A stretch of 64,000 nt of DNA from assembly GCF_009727055.1 (NCBI RefSeq), contig NC_052352.1:20635465-20699464 (forward strand), written 5' to 3'. A model generated the notes under the pieces. It saw only the letters and a program-made list of their open reading frames with translations. It did no database searches and was not told the origin of the DNA. Below are positions 12,696 to 24,414 of the stretch, in pieces; the stretch's first letter is position 1; the number at the start of each line of letters is the position of its first letter. This stretch comes from Benincasa hispida. Lineage: Eukaryota > Streptophyta > Magnoliopsida > Cucurbitales > Cucurbitaceae. Position numbers and translations under genes: made by a program.

Positions 12696-13420
12696 ATTCT
12701 AACCATAGATCGTATGAAATAAATTCTAATTTTTTCAAACCATAATCACTAGATTTATAGTTTAACCTAATTTGATCCTACATACTTTTTGTACCACTGA
12801 AAATACTACAAAAATACTTTCAGAGAAGAACAAGCTTTACTATAATATAAAAGTATATTGTATATTAAAACTTTTGTATTTATTGGGCATTAAAATAGAA
12901 TTACTTATGACACTTACTATAGTTATTATCTTCTCTATCATTTTTTTTTTTAATGGAAAGAAGTCACTTTTAGGATAAATGTATAATGTTTTTACTGGTT
13001 GATCTATATTTCTGATATGACAACTATGGTCAATTCATCTTAAAAAGAGAGTTGTGTTGTGTATGTAATATAATAAAGCTTTGAAACCAAACCAACTCTA
13101 TTCAACTAATTATTGTTCAACAAAGTCAAAATTAGGCTAAACTAAAATGAGAAAACAAAGTTGAATAAGAGTTTTTTTTTAAGAGAAATATATAATTTGG
13201 TTTCTTATTCATTCTCCATTATATATTTGAATTACATAAAGCAATAAGTTTTTTTTTTTCTCAATAGTACAATGCATAAAGTAAAAAGTTCAACTACAAA
13301 AGATCAAACTTGTTTGAATTGGTATTTATAATTTGGTTTGAGCTTATTCATTTTCTATTGTGATTTCTTTTAGATATATTAAAGTTAACAATACTTTAGT
13401 TTTGTTTCATTTACTTTATT
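12696..13420. other. AT-rich intergenic sequence, nothing recognised
   Basis: No coding signal, repeat terminus or RNA-like sequence was recognised on either strand. Confidence 0.5.
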
Positions 13421-13790
13421 CACTACAAGAAAAAGAGACTCTTTTGACGCCTAAAACCGTTGTCGGGAGATAGGGTCTCTCCTGACGATATAAGGAAGTA
13501 TCGAGAGTAAAAAATAACTCCCAACGCCATATACTAGTCGTCGGGAGATGGGAACTATCTTTCGACAGTAGGACACTGCTCGTCGAGAGTTATAAGAATT
13601 CCCGACGAGTTATTTATTTGTCGAAAGTTCCTTAGAAACTCCCGACGGATCTTCTGACGGCTAACGTGTGCCGTCGGGAGATCTAGTATAAAATTCCTCT
13701 TCTTCTTCTTCTCAAATCAATCCCAAACTCTAATAGTTTGTCGTTCTTGATCACGATCAGTCCGCTGTTCAATAAGATAAATTTTACGAG
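13421..13790 (+). mobile_element. CACTA transposon, one end only (truncated)
   Basis: It begins with the canonical En/Spm terminus CACTACAAGAAAAA at 13421. For about 270 bp it carries dispersed direct and inverted copies of CCGTCGGGAG / CTCCCGACG, typical subterminal transposase-binding motifs. No matching opposite terminus was found in the window, so the element is truncated. The right boundary is a guess. Confidence 0.7.
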
Positions 13791-14184
13791 AGAATTTGCT
13801 AAAAAAAAATAGATAAATAAAAGTTTGAGAGAGACTAAGAGAGTTTCTCAAACTTTGTATTGTTAATTAAAATACATGTAAATATATAGTATATAAAAGA
13901 CTAATTAAATTTCTAATCCTTATTATTTAAGTTTTTTTTTTCTTTTTCTTTTTCGATTTGGTCCATTTAAATTTCGTTTACAGCCAAGGTTAAAAAGCAT
14001 GGTAACTTAATATTATATAAGGGCTTAAATGTCTTAAATTTCTGTTCTCAACTTTCAATCAGTAAGGGCTTAAATGGCAATAATTTTATAAGTTTAGGGT
14101 TGATTATTTAAATTGAAAATTTAATGGTATGATTGTAATGATTCACTTTAGGTGTGGTTTTGGAACTATTTCCTAGATATTTTT
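13791..14184. other. AT-rich intergenic sequence, nothing recognised
   Basis: No coding or repeat signal was recognised. Confidence 0.45.
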
Positions 14185-14690
14185 ATTAAAGCTTAGCTCT
14201 CATTCGCGTTGGGGTTTGCAGTGGGTATCTAGTGGCTTTGACTTTTGACCCATTTCTCCTTGGTCTATTCTCGATATTCTCTGAATTGACATAAAAGATC
14301 CTACACCAATGTGGTGTGAAGTGTATTGCACTCTAATACTTAAATTAATACGAGGAGTAGCTAAGCATATAAAGAAATAAAGTCGGATATCTGTCATTTG
14401 GAAATTACTTACTATCCGTCTTTGGGGTGGTCGAATGAGGCTATGTATTAGCCAATCATCTGACTCACATTTATGGTTAGTGTGACAGTAGCGGTATTAG
14501 AGAAGTTTTTGGCACTTGAGTTAGCAGGGTGTCAATTTGGACACGGCTCGATTATTTCTCAATTGGTATATATATTCACTGACTTAGTTGGTTGACCTAA
14601 ACCCCGAGGTACTGGTAGTTCTCTTTTAGGATGTGTGCTCTCCCATGTTATTTCTCGATATCTTATGATTTGGGTCTTACATGGGGCAAT
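14185..14690. other. Less AT-rich island of unknown nature
   Basis: About 500 bp with noticeably higher G+C than either flank and no sustained reading frame. It may be a retroelement fragment; I could not identify the family. Confidence 0.3.
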
Positions 14691-14757
14691 TGCCAATTTT
14701 TTTATTATTATTATTTACCACTATTTTTTGTTTCAATAATATGTAGTCGTTGCCAAA

Positions 14758-14850
14758 ATAAGCATAATTCAACTGAAATAGTGTTTGTACTATCAACTTC
14801 GATGTCAATAGCTCGATTCCCCATTTTTCAATATTGTAAAAAACAAAATA
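14758..14850 (+). repeat. tRNA-derived SINE-like relic
   Basis: A-box-like GCATAATTCAACTGAAATAG at 14762-14781 and B box GCTCGATTCCC at 14811-14821, with the same layout as the copies at 30200 and 33069. Confidence 0.5.
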
Positions 14851-14867
14851 TATATATATATATATAG

Positions 14868-17800
14868 TAATTATGTTTTGAATCCCTAAACTCTCGAGTC
14901 AAGATCAAATTCGACTCAACCTCCTGTTTGAATTAATTTTATCTTGAACCATAATTTTTGTCTCATGTATTTCTATAGTTACTTTCTCAAGAATGAAAAA
15001 GAAAAAAAAATATATAAAAATTTTAGAACTGAAGGGTTTTCACACTTAGTTGGACAATTGTCGGAAGGGATTACTAGAGATTAAATCTATTTTTCAAAAT
15101 TTATTTTCATAAATGTCTAATTTTTTTTTTTAATATTTTTATATATAAGATTTAATATAATTTTTGGACAAAAATATCCCCTGTGGTGAGCAGATAAAGA
15201 GAGAATATACTTGAAAAAATGTATTCATTATATAATATTAATTAGTTGAGATTTTCTTACCATGTTCAATTAGAGAGACAAAATGATGATTTTATTTTTT
15301 AGTGAACGCATTTCACGTATCAAGTAATTGGATTTGTTGGAGATTTTTAAATATATCTTAAATATTATATTAGATATTTTCAAATGATCTAACTAGTATA
15401 TGAAATATACTAATAAGTATATTTGATATGCATTCAAATAGATAGTTGTACCATTTGCAAGTTTATAAATCTTATATATAAAAATACTAAATTACGTCTG
15501 AAAATTCTATTATATAAATTACGAGTATATATTGTTTAACCGAATTCCTTTATCAATTATATCACAGTATATAAGTCACAGATTAATTCAATGTTCAACA
15601 TAAATCAAGTATATAGCATAAATTTGAAGAAGTTGGAAATAAATAAAAATATCTACTACAATATATAAATCACAGATGGACTCAATGTACGACATAAAAT
15701 ATATATGACAAGGTTTTAAGTGAGAAATTGAAGAAGGTGGAAAGTTGTGGATATTTTGAAAAATTGTATGATTTAATATTTTTTCCTAAAATAATGTAGC
15801 TCATTCAGTGTCCTTTTTCTCTTTCCTATTTTAAAAAACTTATAACTAAGTTAATGATTGGGGACTAAATGGTAATTGGCTTTTTTTTTTTTTTTTTTTT
15901 TTTGTAATTTTGAAGTTAACTTAGAGATTTTTGTAAATAATGGAAAAATTAAACATAATTGAAATATAGGGTCTTGTGTATGGTTGTCCTTATCAGAAAT
16001 CACACATTTAAGTTTTCACCTTAAACTAGCATATTTTTTAAAAACTTTTTCAAATAGTCGGTCCATCTCGAGCACCGATATTTAGATTAAAAAAAATTAA
16101 CCTTTTCTAACTTATCGATTTTGACCCTTTTGGGTATTTCTTGATACATCTCGATTATAGTAATTTTTCCAAAATATTATATGATCTTCCTAAATCTTAT
16201 ACTAAATCTCATATATTTTCAAATTTTGACCAAATATTATATAAAATCTTATGTAATTTTTTAAATCTTTAGTCCCATTTCTTTTTCCAAATAAATTTAC
16301 CAATTATCCAAATATATATTTTTTACATGGATATCAAGTTATTGATTTTGATTTTGATTTTTAATTTTTTGGAAAGATTAAAATTTTCAAAAAAAAAAAA
16401 AAAATACGATAAACATATAAAATCTCGGTATGAATCTCATGCAAATTAACATCAAGATCGGTGAATTCTCGGACAGATTCATCGACATTTGATATATTTT
16501 TCATCTTACCTATTTTTTTTTAAAAAAAATTTAATCCTTCCCAAAATTTAAAAATCAACATGCAATCATCCACCTAAATTAATCTAATTGGTAAATTCAT
16601 TTGAAAATTTGGAAATTCATATAATTTTGGAAACATAAATTGACCTAAAATTAGGTAAGAATTTAATATAATATTTGGTAAAGATAACCGAATTTGGAAA
16701 AAATTTGAAAATATATAAGATTATCCCATATTTAGAACTTCTTACAACTTCTTTATCACGCTTTTTAACTTTCCTAATTAAACACTTAATTAATTAATTA
16801 ATCATTAAAAAGAAGTTTTTAAAACCTACCTCCTTATTTGATAGTTATTTGATTTTTTTTATAAAATTCTTTTTATATATAATTATTTATTGTTTTCTAT
16901 TTTTTAAAAAGGAAAAACTAAAAACTTGTTGTTGGTAATTGTTTTTTTATTTTCCATTTTTTAAAATTTGAAAAAAAAGCTTGATAATTGTGTATCTTTT
17001 TCTTTTAAAGCCAAATAAAAATGGACGATGTTTTAATTCTATACTTTTTTTATAAAAATAATATTGAACTATTTTTGCATTAGCTTTCCGTCTAATATAC
17101 ATAATTATAAGATTTTTTTTATTTTAATTTTAAAAAAAATCCATATTAGCAAAAACATTATTAGCAATAATTTATATGCATGGATTAATAAAAAATCAAA
17201 TGAAAAAAAATTTAACATATCGATAAAATACAAGAAAATTGTTTTATTTTTTAAGAAAAATTATAGGAAAATAAGAAAATAATAAAAATAATTACTCTAA
17301 ATCCAAGGAATCTTTGTCGTTTTCTTGAGACAATTTTGTAATCTGGTACTCCGATATTTAAGCTGTAAATTTTTAAATAGTTTTAAAAATCTTTAAAATA
17401 TTATTGTTAAAAAAAAGGAGAATTAACGTGGAAATAAAATGTATAGCAAAAAAGATATTTTGAACATTATTTTTCATTCAATTTCTTATAAAATGGGAAA
17501 ATTGTTAATATGAAATGGAAAGGCAACAAAAGTAAAAAGATTTTACATGTGAAAATTTATTAACCACTTGATCACAGTACACATTCCAAAATAATGCACA
17601 TTCCATAGATCCAACTTGTGTTCAAAAGGTGGAAGACAAACATCTTCACCATGCCCGTTTCTATAAAGCTAAATCCATTTTTAAAAACGTTGCTTTCCGT
17701 TTTTAAAATACCCTAACTGTTTTAAAAGCATTTTTAAAATTGAAAAACAAAAAACTTTGTTGGATACCAAATTGATCAATTTAAAAAAAAAATTAAAACT

Positions 17801-17918
17801 AAAAACCAAAATCCAATTGATTATCAAATCATCTCGTTTTTTAGCTTTCATTTTCAGAACTTTGCTTAAACACTCTAAAAGATAATAAAAGTAGTATTTA
17901 AATAAATTTAAACGTACA
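14868..17918. other. AT-rich intergenic sequence, no gene seen
   Basis: Long A and T runs and short unsupported reading frames. Around 17640-17890 and 16810-17030 there are fragments resembling the MITE family at 42091-42700 (AAAAACCAAAATCCAATTG-type ends). No RNA gene was recognised. Confidence 0.5.
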
Positions 17919-18330
17919 TGTTGGAGGAGAAATTTCGGACCAACCACGGACTACCACGTCATTTGCTAAATTAATGACGAAATTCCAAAATCGTCAAATT
18001 TGTGACCAATTAAGAGTTGGCATGTATCTCAAATTGAAATTGAGGAAAAATCCTGTGTTTTCGTCGCAGACGTTGATTGAGTAAAATTAATTTCGACTAA
18101 TGTGACGTAATAATTTGGGCATTGGCCCAGTTACTCCCAAATATGGGCTTAATGTGGGTCTAAAACGCCAAAATAGGCCTAAGCCCAGTTAATTGGTCCT
18201 AAAGACCAGACTCAAGTCCAATTAATTAGGCCCAAAGGCCAGACCCAAGTCCAATTAAATTAGGCCCAAAGGTCAAGCCCATGGGCCAATTAAAGGCAGG
18301 CCCAAGCCCATGAAGCCCATTAGGGAGCTC

Positions 18331-18338
18331 TATAAATA
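18331..18338 (+). promoter_or_regulatory. TATA box of the LTR promoter
   Basis: TATAAATA, conserved at 28408-28415 in the 3' LTR. It follows ~200 bp rich in GGCCCA/TGGGCC-type cores, which are known plant site II elements. Confidence 0.6.
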
Positions 18339-18409
18339 GAGAAACTCACCTCATTTGCAACGGTCAACAATTCTATACTCCAGAGAGTTTATAGGGAATT
18401 CTCTATGAT

Positions 18410-18545
18410 CATGCCTGAAGATTGAAGTCCTTACAAGCATTTTGAAGACTGAAGTCCATTGAAGATGCAAACATTCTGAAGACTGAAGTCCTTTGAAGAT
18501 ACAAGCATTCTGAAGACCGAAGTCCTTTGAAGATACAAGCAATTC
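18410..18545 (+). repeat. 34-bp tandem repeat in the 5' LTR
   Basis: About four units of GAAGACTGAAGTCCTTTGAA followed by GATACAAGCATTCT, with the first unit shortened. The 3' LTR has the same array at about 28520-28700. Confidence 0.75.
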
Positions 18546-18835
18546 TACATTCAGAGAGCTCAGAGAGAATTCATCAACAAGCAGAAGACTCATAAGACTC
18601 CTGAAACAGACCGAAGATCCTTGAAGACACAAACACTCTTCCAAGACTTCTACTTCAAGAATGTTCCGTGCTTTTCTTCTTTAAGTCAAGCACATCCACC
18701 CAATCGAGAGAGAATCAGAGGATCAAGTACTAGAGATCGAACCACATCACATCAAATCAACCTCAACATCAACACCAACTCACGTTCAACTCCACGAAAT
18801 AAGTTTCTCTGAAAACCTCGTGCGAACACTAATCC

Positions 18836-19060
18836 TCCAAGAAGATCAATAAGCCCGAAGGCCGATCATCCAAGAAGATCAATAAGCCCAAAGGACGATC
18901 ATCTAAGAAGATCAACAACCCCAAAGGTTGATCGTCTAAGAAGATCAACGAACCTAAAGGTTGATCGTCCAAGAAGATCAACGAACCTAAAGGCCGATCG
19001 TCCAAGAAGATCAACAAGTCCAAAAGCTGATCGTTTAAGAAGATCAACCAGCTTAAAGAC
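18836..19060 (+). repeat. 33-bp minisatellite in the 5' LTR
   Basis: About seven units of CCAAGAAGATCAACAAGCCC plus AAAGGCCGATCAT. Because 33 is a multiple of three, the minus strand reads as an 11-residue periodic peptide (FLDDRPLGLLI); I regard that frame as an artefact. Confidence 0.85.
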
Positions 19061-19185
19061 TGTAGTTTATTTTGTAAGTATCAAAATACTATGTATTAGA
19101 AATTGTATCCACTTTCCACAAAATCAATACAAATACAAAATTCAAGTTCCACGAAATAAATTTCTATTGAAATCTCGTGCGAACA

Positions 19186-19205
19186 AATTGGCATGCCCAG
19201 TTAGA
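19186..19205 (+). other. Candidate primer-binding site
   Basis: The sequence starting AATTGGCATGCCCAG follows the LTR end directly, where a PBS is expected. I could not assign the cognate tRNA with confidence. Confidence 0.4.
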
Positions 19206-19255
19206 CCTCTCTACCTCTCATCTCTCTCTCGTCATCTGAGTCAACAAATCTACAA

Positions 19256-21700
19256 ATGGCACCAAAGAAAGCTGCATCCAAAGCTACCGTCGCAAGCAAC
19301 ACTTACATAAGCTTTGTCATCACGGAGAAAATCTGGGACCAGTTGATGGAATCTCCTAAAGACGGGATCGTCATTAGAGAAAATCCCTTGTTCCACAACT
19401 ATGCTTTTGCTACTGATCCATCAGATAAAGAATCACACTTTGATGTAGTGTCTGTCATGGTGACTGACGTAGCGGTTGAGTCGGCCATGGCAGAGATGGA
19501 GAGAAAGAAAAATCTCCTCATGAAAGCTATAGAAGAGCAAGATCATGAAATCACTGCTTTAAGAGATCAAATACAGGCTCGAGAAACTACTGAGTCAAGT
19601 CAATCTCCAGCTACAAAAGCCAATGACAAAGGAAAGACTGTCTTGCAGGAAAGTCAACTACCACAATCTCCCTCTGTTGCCTCCCTGTCAGTTCAACAGC
19701 TCTAGGATATGATCACAAACTCCATAAGAGCTTAGTACGGAGGACTGTTGCAAACTTCTTTTTTGTACTTCAAGTCGTACACCAAGAGAAGCAATAACCT
19801 GAGAATGCCAACTGGGTATCAACCTCTAAAGTTCCAACAGTTTGATGGAAAGGGCAATTCAAAACAACATGTTGCTCACTTCATTGAAACCTGCAAAAAT
19901 GTAGGAACTAGAGGAGACTAGCTAGTCAAGTAGTTTATCCGTACCTTGAAAGGAAACGCTTTTGATTGGTATACTGATCTAAAGCTAGAAGTGATTGACA
20001 GCTGGGAACAGTTGGAAAGAGAGTTCCTCACCCGCTTCTACAACACAAGGCGCATCTTAGCATGATAGAGCTGACGAACACAAAATAGCGGAAAGAAGTG
20101 CCGATCATTAACTACATCAATCGATGGAGAGCTCTGAGTCTGGACTGCAAAGATTGACTCACTAAATTATTTGCAGTGGAGATGTGCACCCAAGCCATGC
20201 ACTGGGAACTTTTCTACATTCTGCAAGGGATAAAGCTTCGTTTATTTGAGGAGTTGGCAACACGCACTATGATATGAAGCTGAGCATGGCCAACAGGGGA
20301 ACTAAAGATTTCTTAGTCCCTGAAGGAAGAAAATACAAGAATGAAGCCAATGGCATTGAAAAAATCATGGATAGTGCCACAAGAGAATCTATGGTCGTTC
20401 AGATGACCTCATTGAAACTTTCCTCCAAAGGAAAAGAAACAAAGTCTGAAAGAAAGCATGATAGCGACCAGAAGCGTCGCCCAACTCTCAAAGAAAGACA
20501 TGAGAAGGTTTATCCATTCCCTGACTCTAATGTTGTCGAAATGTTGGAGCAATTATTAGAGAAACAACTTATTCAACTGCCAGAATATAAATGATCGGAA
20601 CAAGCAAGAAAAGTAGATGATCCTAACTACTGTAAGTATCATCGAGTCGTTAGTCATCTGGCTGAAAAGTGCATTATGCGGAAGGAGCTGATTCTAAAGT
20701 TGGCTCGTGAAAAGAAGATTGAGCTGGAGCTTGATGAAATAGCTCAAACAAATTACGCGGCAGTAGCGATGACTACAAGTGTCCTAACCTTGCTTGCTTC
20801 TCATAATCAAAGAGAAAGTTTCATCTAGTTGGGACTTTTGAGCCTATAATTGTTTGTTTCCAACAAGAGATTCTAACAACATATTTCGAAGCAAAGATAA
20901 TCCTGTTGAAGATGACAATGAAGGGTGGATAGTTGTGAATCGTTGAACAAGAAGACAACCAAATTTCACCCAAAAAGAGTCGCATTCCTATCAAAGCTAT
21001 AGAAGAAGGAACAAGACTCATAGAAAGAAAGGCAAAAAGATGACATGGAAGGCTAAACCTGCTAAGAAAGAAGACAAAGATTTCTCTCAATTCCGACGAC
21101 TTGCAACTTTGGTAGAATTTCTCCCAAGAAGCTATCTCAATAATCATCCAGAGAAAGTATCAGAAGTTATTGCATGTCACATTGTCGGCATAGTGGAAGT
21201 CGACAACAATCATATAACTACTGAAGAAGTCAACGACTCAAAAGAAATGAAACAAAGAACTTCTGTCTTCAATCATATTAAACTTCAAATGCTCGATCTT
21301 CAATCTTTCATAGATTGAGTATGGCCACGGTAGGAGAAGAAGACCAATGTCCAACGACTACTTCTACTCGAACTTTAGCCTTCAAAAGTCTAAGTATTTT
21401 CACATCAAAGAAAAATTGACCTTCTACATCTTCTTTTGATTGTCTCAAGACAATAAACGATCAACATAAAGGAAGGATAAAATTTTTGAAGGCAACATCG
21501 TTTCATGAAGAAAACAACGACGAAAAGATTCATAGTTGTGTGTTTTCACGCATGAAGAGGAAATTATCTGTTGATATAAATACATAAGGTTCCTTGATAG
21601 TGAAGCCAAGACTCATCATATTGATGAATCCTATAAATAAAGAGGATGATCAAAGCCATGATGAAATAAAAGCTTCTGAAATTTAAATATTGAAGCTCCT
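19256..21700 (+). pseudogene. Decayed gag polyprotein of the gag-only element
   Basis: Starts MAPKKAASKATVAS and stays open to 19705. It then continues as recognisable gag with in-frame stops and at least two frameshifts: FQQFDGKGNSKQHVAHFIET, GNAFDWYTDLKLEVIDSWEQ, INYINRWRALSLDCKD, then THDMKLSMANRGTKDFLVPE. A knuckle-like YCKYHRVVSHLAEKC follows near 20630-20675. The 3' part (21040-21700) keeps VEFLPRSYLNNHPEK, SFHEENNDEKIHSCVFSRMK and similar segments that in autonomous relatives lie on the gag/protease side of reverse transcriptase. The segment expected to carry the protease between CHIV and NHITTEEV is missing, as is all of pol downstream. Most stops are TAG or TGA where CAG or CGA is expected. 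The start is supported by the position just after the PBS and by family resemblance. Confidence 0.85.
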
Positions 21701-21780
21701 CATCGCAAGAGTCTAAACTGTATGGTACTCTTGGCCCACATGAGCTTACAAGGTGAACGAACCAAAAAAAAAATTCTCAT

Positions 21781-22059
21781 TGAACTACGTTATGACTTGA
21801 TCCCTGGCATTGTAAAGGGTACGTAGGCAGCTTGAAAGAAACTTCAAGTTCAATTCAGCAAACAAAAAACAATTGAATTACGTTATAACTTGATCCCTGT
21901 CATTGTAAAGGGTACATAGACAGCTTGAAAGAAACTTCAAGTTTAGTCCAACAAACAAAAAATATATGAACTACGTCATGACTTGATCCCTTTCTTCAAG
22001 GGTACGTAGGCAACTTAAAGCAATTTAAGTTTAGTCCATAAAAAAAGAGTACCATAATC
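21781..22059 (+). repeat. Three tandem ~93-bp repeats, 3' non-coding region
   Basis: Three copies beginning at 21781, 21874 and 21966, each TGAACTACGTTATGACTTGA followed by TCCCT...AAGGGTACGTAGGCAGCTT. Motifs like GAACTACGT...CTTGAT...GGGTACGTAGGCAGC are common near the 3' end of Tat-type gypsy elements. Confidence 0.8.
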
Positions 22060-23855
22060 TGTTGGGTTTTATGTTCTCAAACTCGTGGTTTATAAACATT
22101 AGAACTTATTCTAAGAATTCAATAAAATTGTTGTTGAATATATTGTTTTTTAGAAATCCAATAAACCTAAGTCCCTTGACTATTATATGTGTACTTAAAC
22201 TTTATGTGGAGACATACAAGTGAATCGGGTTCGAGAAAATAGTCAAAATGATCTATAGTATATGAATAAGGTTGGGTACCTTATTCTTGTAACATTATTG
22301 GATGCGACCTACTCTGTAGTTGTTACAAAGAGTTGTAAAATGCTACATACGAAGTGATTCTAATTCGTGCATGTTGAGACATGAGGAGTTGAAGGTATCC
22401 TGTGCAAATGAGTTTTGTGCAAGATTGGACCACGAAACCTGTCACTCTTACTTTATAATGCTGTTTACTGTATAAGACTGACTATTTCAAAGCGATGACC
22501 TAGGTAACTTAACCTTAATCCTGAGACTATGAACTCTTATTTGTTAGGGATTATTCTTTGATCTACAAACGGTGAGAGTAGACCAATTGCCTATGCTCAA
22601 TAAGCTTACCATTTTGGGGATAAGACTGGATGAATAGCTGGGAACATAGGGTGCAAGAGGGAATTCACTTCTACCTGATTAGGGTTAGTAGAGAGGTTGT
22701 TCACTTCAAGTGTTGATTCTGGGTTTTGAACAAGAGGCCTTACCTTCTCATTGGCCTGAGAGGGATTCGATTTGTTGATTGGATCACAAATCAATTATTC
22801 ACTAGGGGATCAGTGGAACTTAAGAAACAAGAGGTAATTACGGGCTAAAACAGAGATTCGACCCAGCCGTTATTACGAGCAACCTGTGAAGGGTTAATTT
22901 ACTAATCATTGTTATATCGAGTGGACATAATATATCTACAGTGAGGGGAGTTCAACTATGGGCTTTAGTGGAATCACCCATTAGTTAACGAATGGGGGTT
23001 AGATCGATCTAATGAGTTTAACCGATTAATCTCGGATCGTTGGAGCCCATGATCGGTAGGTCCGCGAGGTCCCCCTACTAGCTCATAAATGGGTAAGCTT
23101 TAGGGTAGCTTGAGAAATTAATTTGAAATGTTCAAATTAAACGGAACAAGAGAATAAATATTTAAATATGATTTAAATATAATAAGATGATTATTGTGCA
23201 AAAATTAATTTAATATTTGATATTAAATTAATTAATTTTTTAAAATTAATTTATGAAATTAATTTAAGAAAATCAATTTTTGAATTAAAATGATTTAAAA
23301 GTCATTTTTTGTTTTAGAAAGAAAATGGAAAAACGTTTTGCATGGTTGCACAAAATGAAAAATGAGTTTTCTCCATTACCATCATCTTTATGCTCACACA
23401 CAAACCATTATCTTCTCTACTTTGATTCTCCAAGTATGAGCTGAAAGCCATGCACTCCATCTCTTTGCATGTTCATCTAAATATATAAAGAAAATTGGAG
23501 TTGTTGGAGAAAAAAAGGGAATACAGAATTTGAGAGAAAAATTACTATGAAGAAGAAACTGTTTTCTTCAATTTGCTGCTATAAGCTTTTCTTATTTCTT
23601 AACATCTTCAAGCTGTTCTTGAGTCCCACAACTCTATCTAAAGCTCCAAGAGCATAGTAGAGAAGGCTTTGAGGTGGTTCATGTTGATATCAAGTGAAGA
23701 CAGCAGCTGAACAGACGTTTTCTTGGAGAGTTCATCAAAGGTATGTTCTGAAAACCCATTTTTATGAAGAGCATGCTTTAGTTTTTGTCAAAATTAGTGA
23801 ATTAGAATGCTTATGGATCTTTGATACTTCCACTGCATGTTGTTTAACTCTTACA
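22060..23855 (+). mobile_element. Solo copia LTR inserted in the gag-only element
   Basis: 1796 bp starting TGTTGGGTTTTATG and ending TTACA, flanked by TAATC and CAATC (target duplication with one mismatch). It is alignable in reverse complement to the LTR at 47615-56177, for example TTTATGT(C/T)CT(G/C)AAACTCGTGG at the start. No internal domain remains, so it is a solo LTR left by LTR-LTR recombination. Confidence 0.8.
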
Positions 23856-24414
23856 CAATCACCCTATGTATGACGCTACATGACAGATTGAAGATGTTCA
23901 TTCCTGTTGGGGGCAACACAACAAATTGAAGATGTTCATCCCTTTAAGAAGCTAGCATAGTAAATTAAAAGCACACACTTGGAATGACGTTTTGATTCCT
24001 CTTCGAAGTCAAGTTTGGAGGCTTCACCCCGTCCTCTTTGAAGTCAAATTTAGATGTTTTATTTCTCCTTTTTTGAAGTTCAAGTTTGGTGCAACTTCCC
24101 TGCTTTCTCTAAAAAAATATTATTCCTTGCAGCTTCGCTCATTCTCTAAAAGTTGTCGCAGTTTTGTCTCCTCTACAAAGATGTTGGCGCTGCTGTTTCT
24201 TCATCTTCAAGTTCGAGGATCAGACTGTTGCTTTGATGGTTGCACCGCTGTTTCTTCATCTCCGAATTTGATGGTCGCACTACTGCTTCCCCGTCTCCAA
24301 GTTTAAGGGTTGCACTATTGCTTCTACAACTCTAACTTCGATGGTTGTATTGATACCTCTTCATCTCCAAATTTGATGTTTGCATTGTTGCTTATCCGTC
24401 TCCAAGTTCAAGGG
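23856..24414 (+). other. Gag-only element interior, non-coding
   Basis: Resumes the outer element after the solo LTR. It has short imperfect repeats (ATTGAAGATGTTCAT twice, TCTTCATCTCCAA-type motifs) that grade into the tandem arrays to the right, and no recognisable domain. Confidence 0.5.

Larger units (their letters stand above)
17919..19185 (+). repeat. 5' LTR of the gag-only element
   Basis: 1267 bp. It contains a region dense in GGCCCA/AGCCCA motifs (18115-18320), a TATA box at 18331-18338, a 34-bp tandem repeat (18410-18545) and a 33-bp minisatellite (18836-19060). It is shorter than the 3' LTR mainly through fewer minisatellite units. Confidence 0.9.

Noticed and set aside
18829..19047. 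Minus-strand frame of FLDDRPLGLLI repeats
   Set aside because: It is a by-product of the 33-bp minisatellite in the LTR; the homologous frame at 29000-29284 has a different unit number and no other support.
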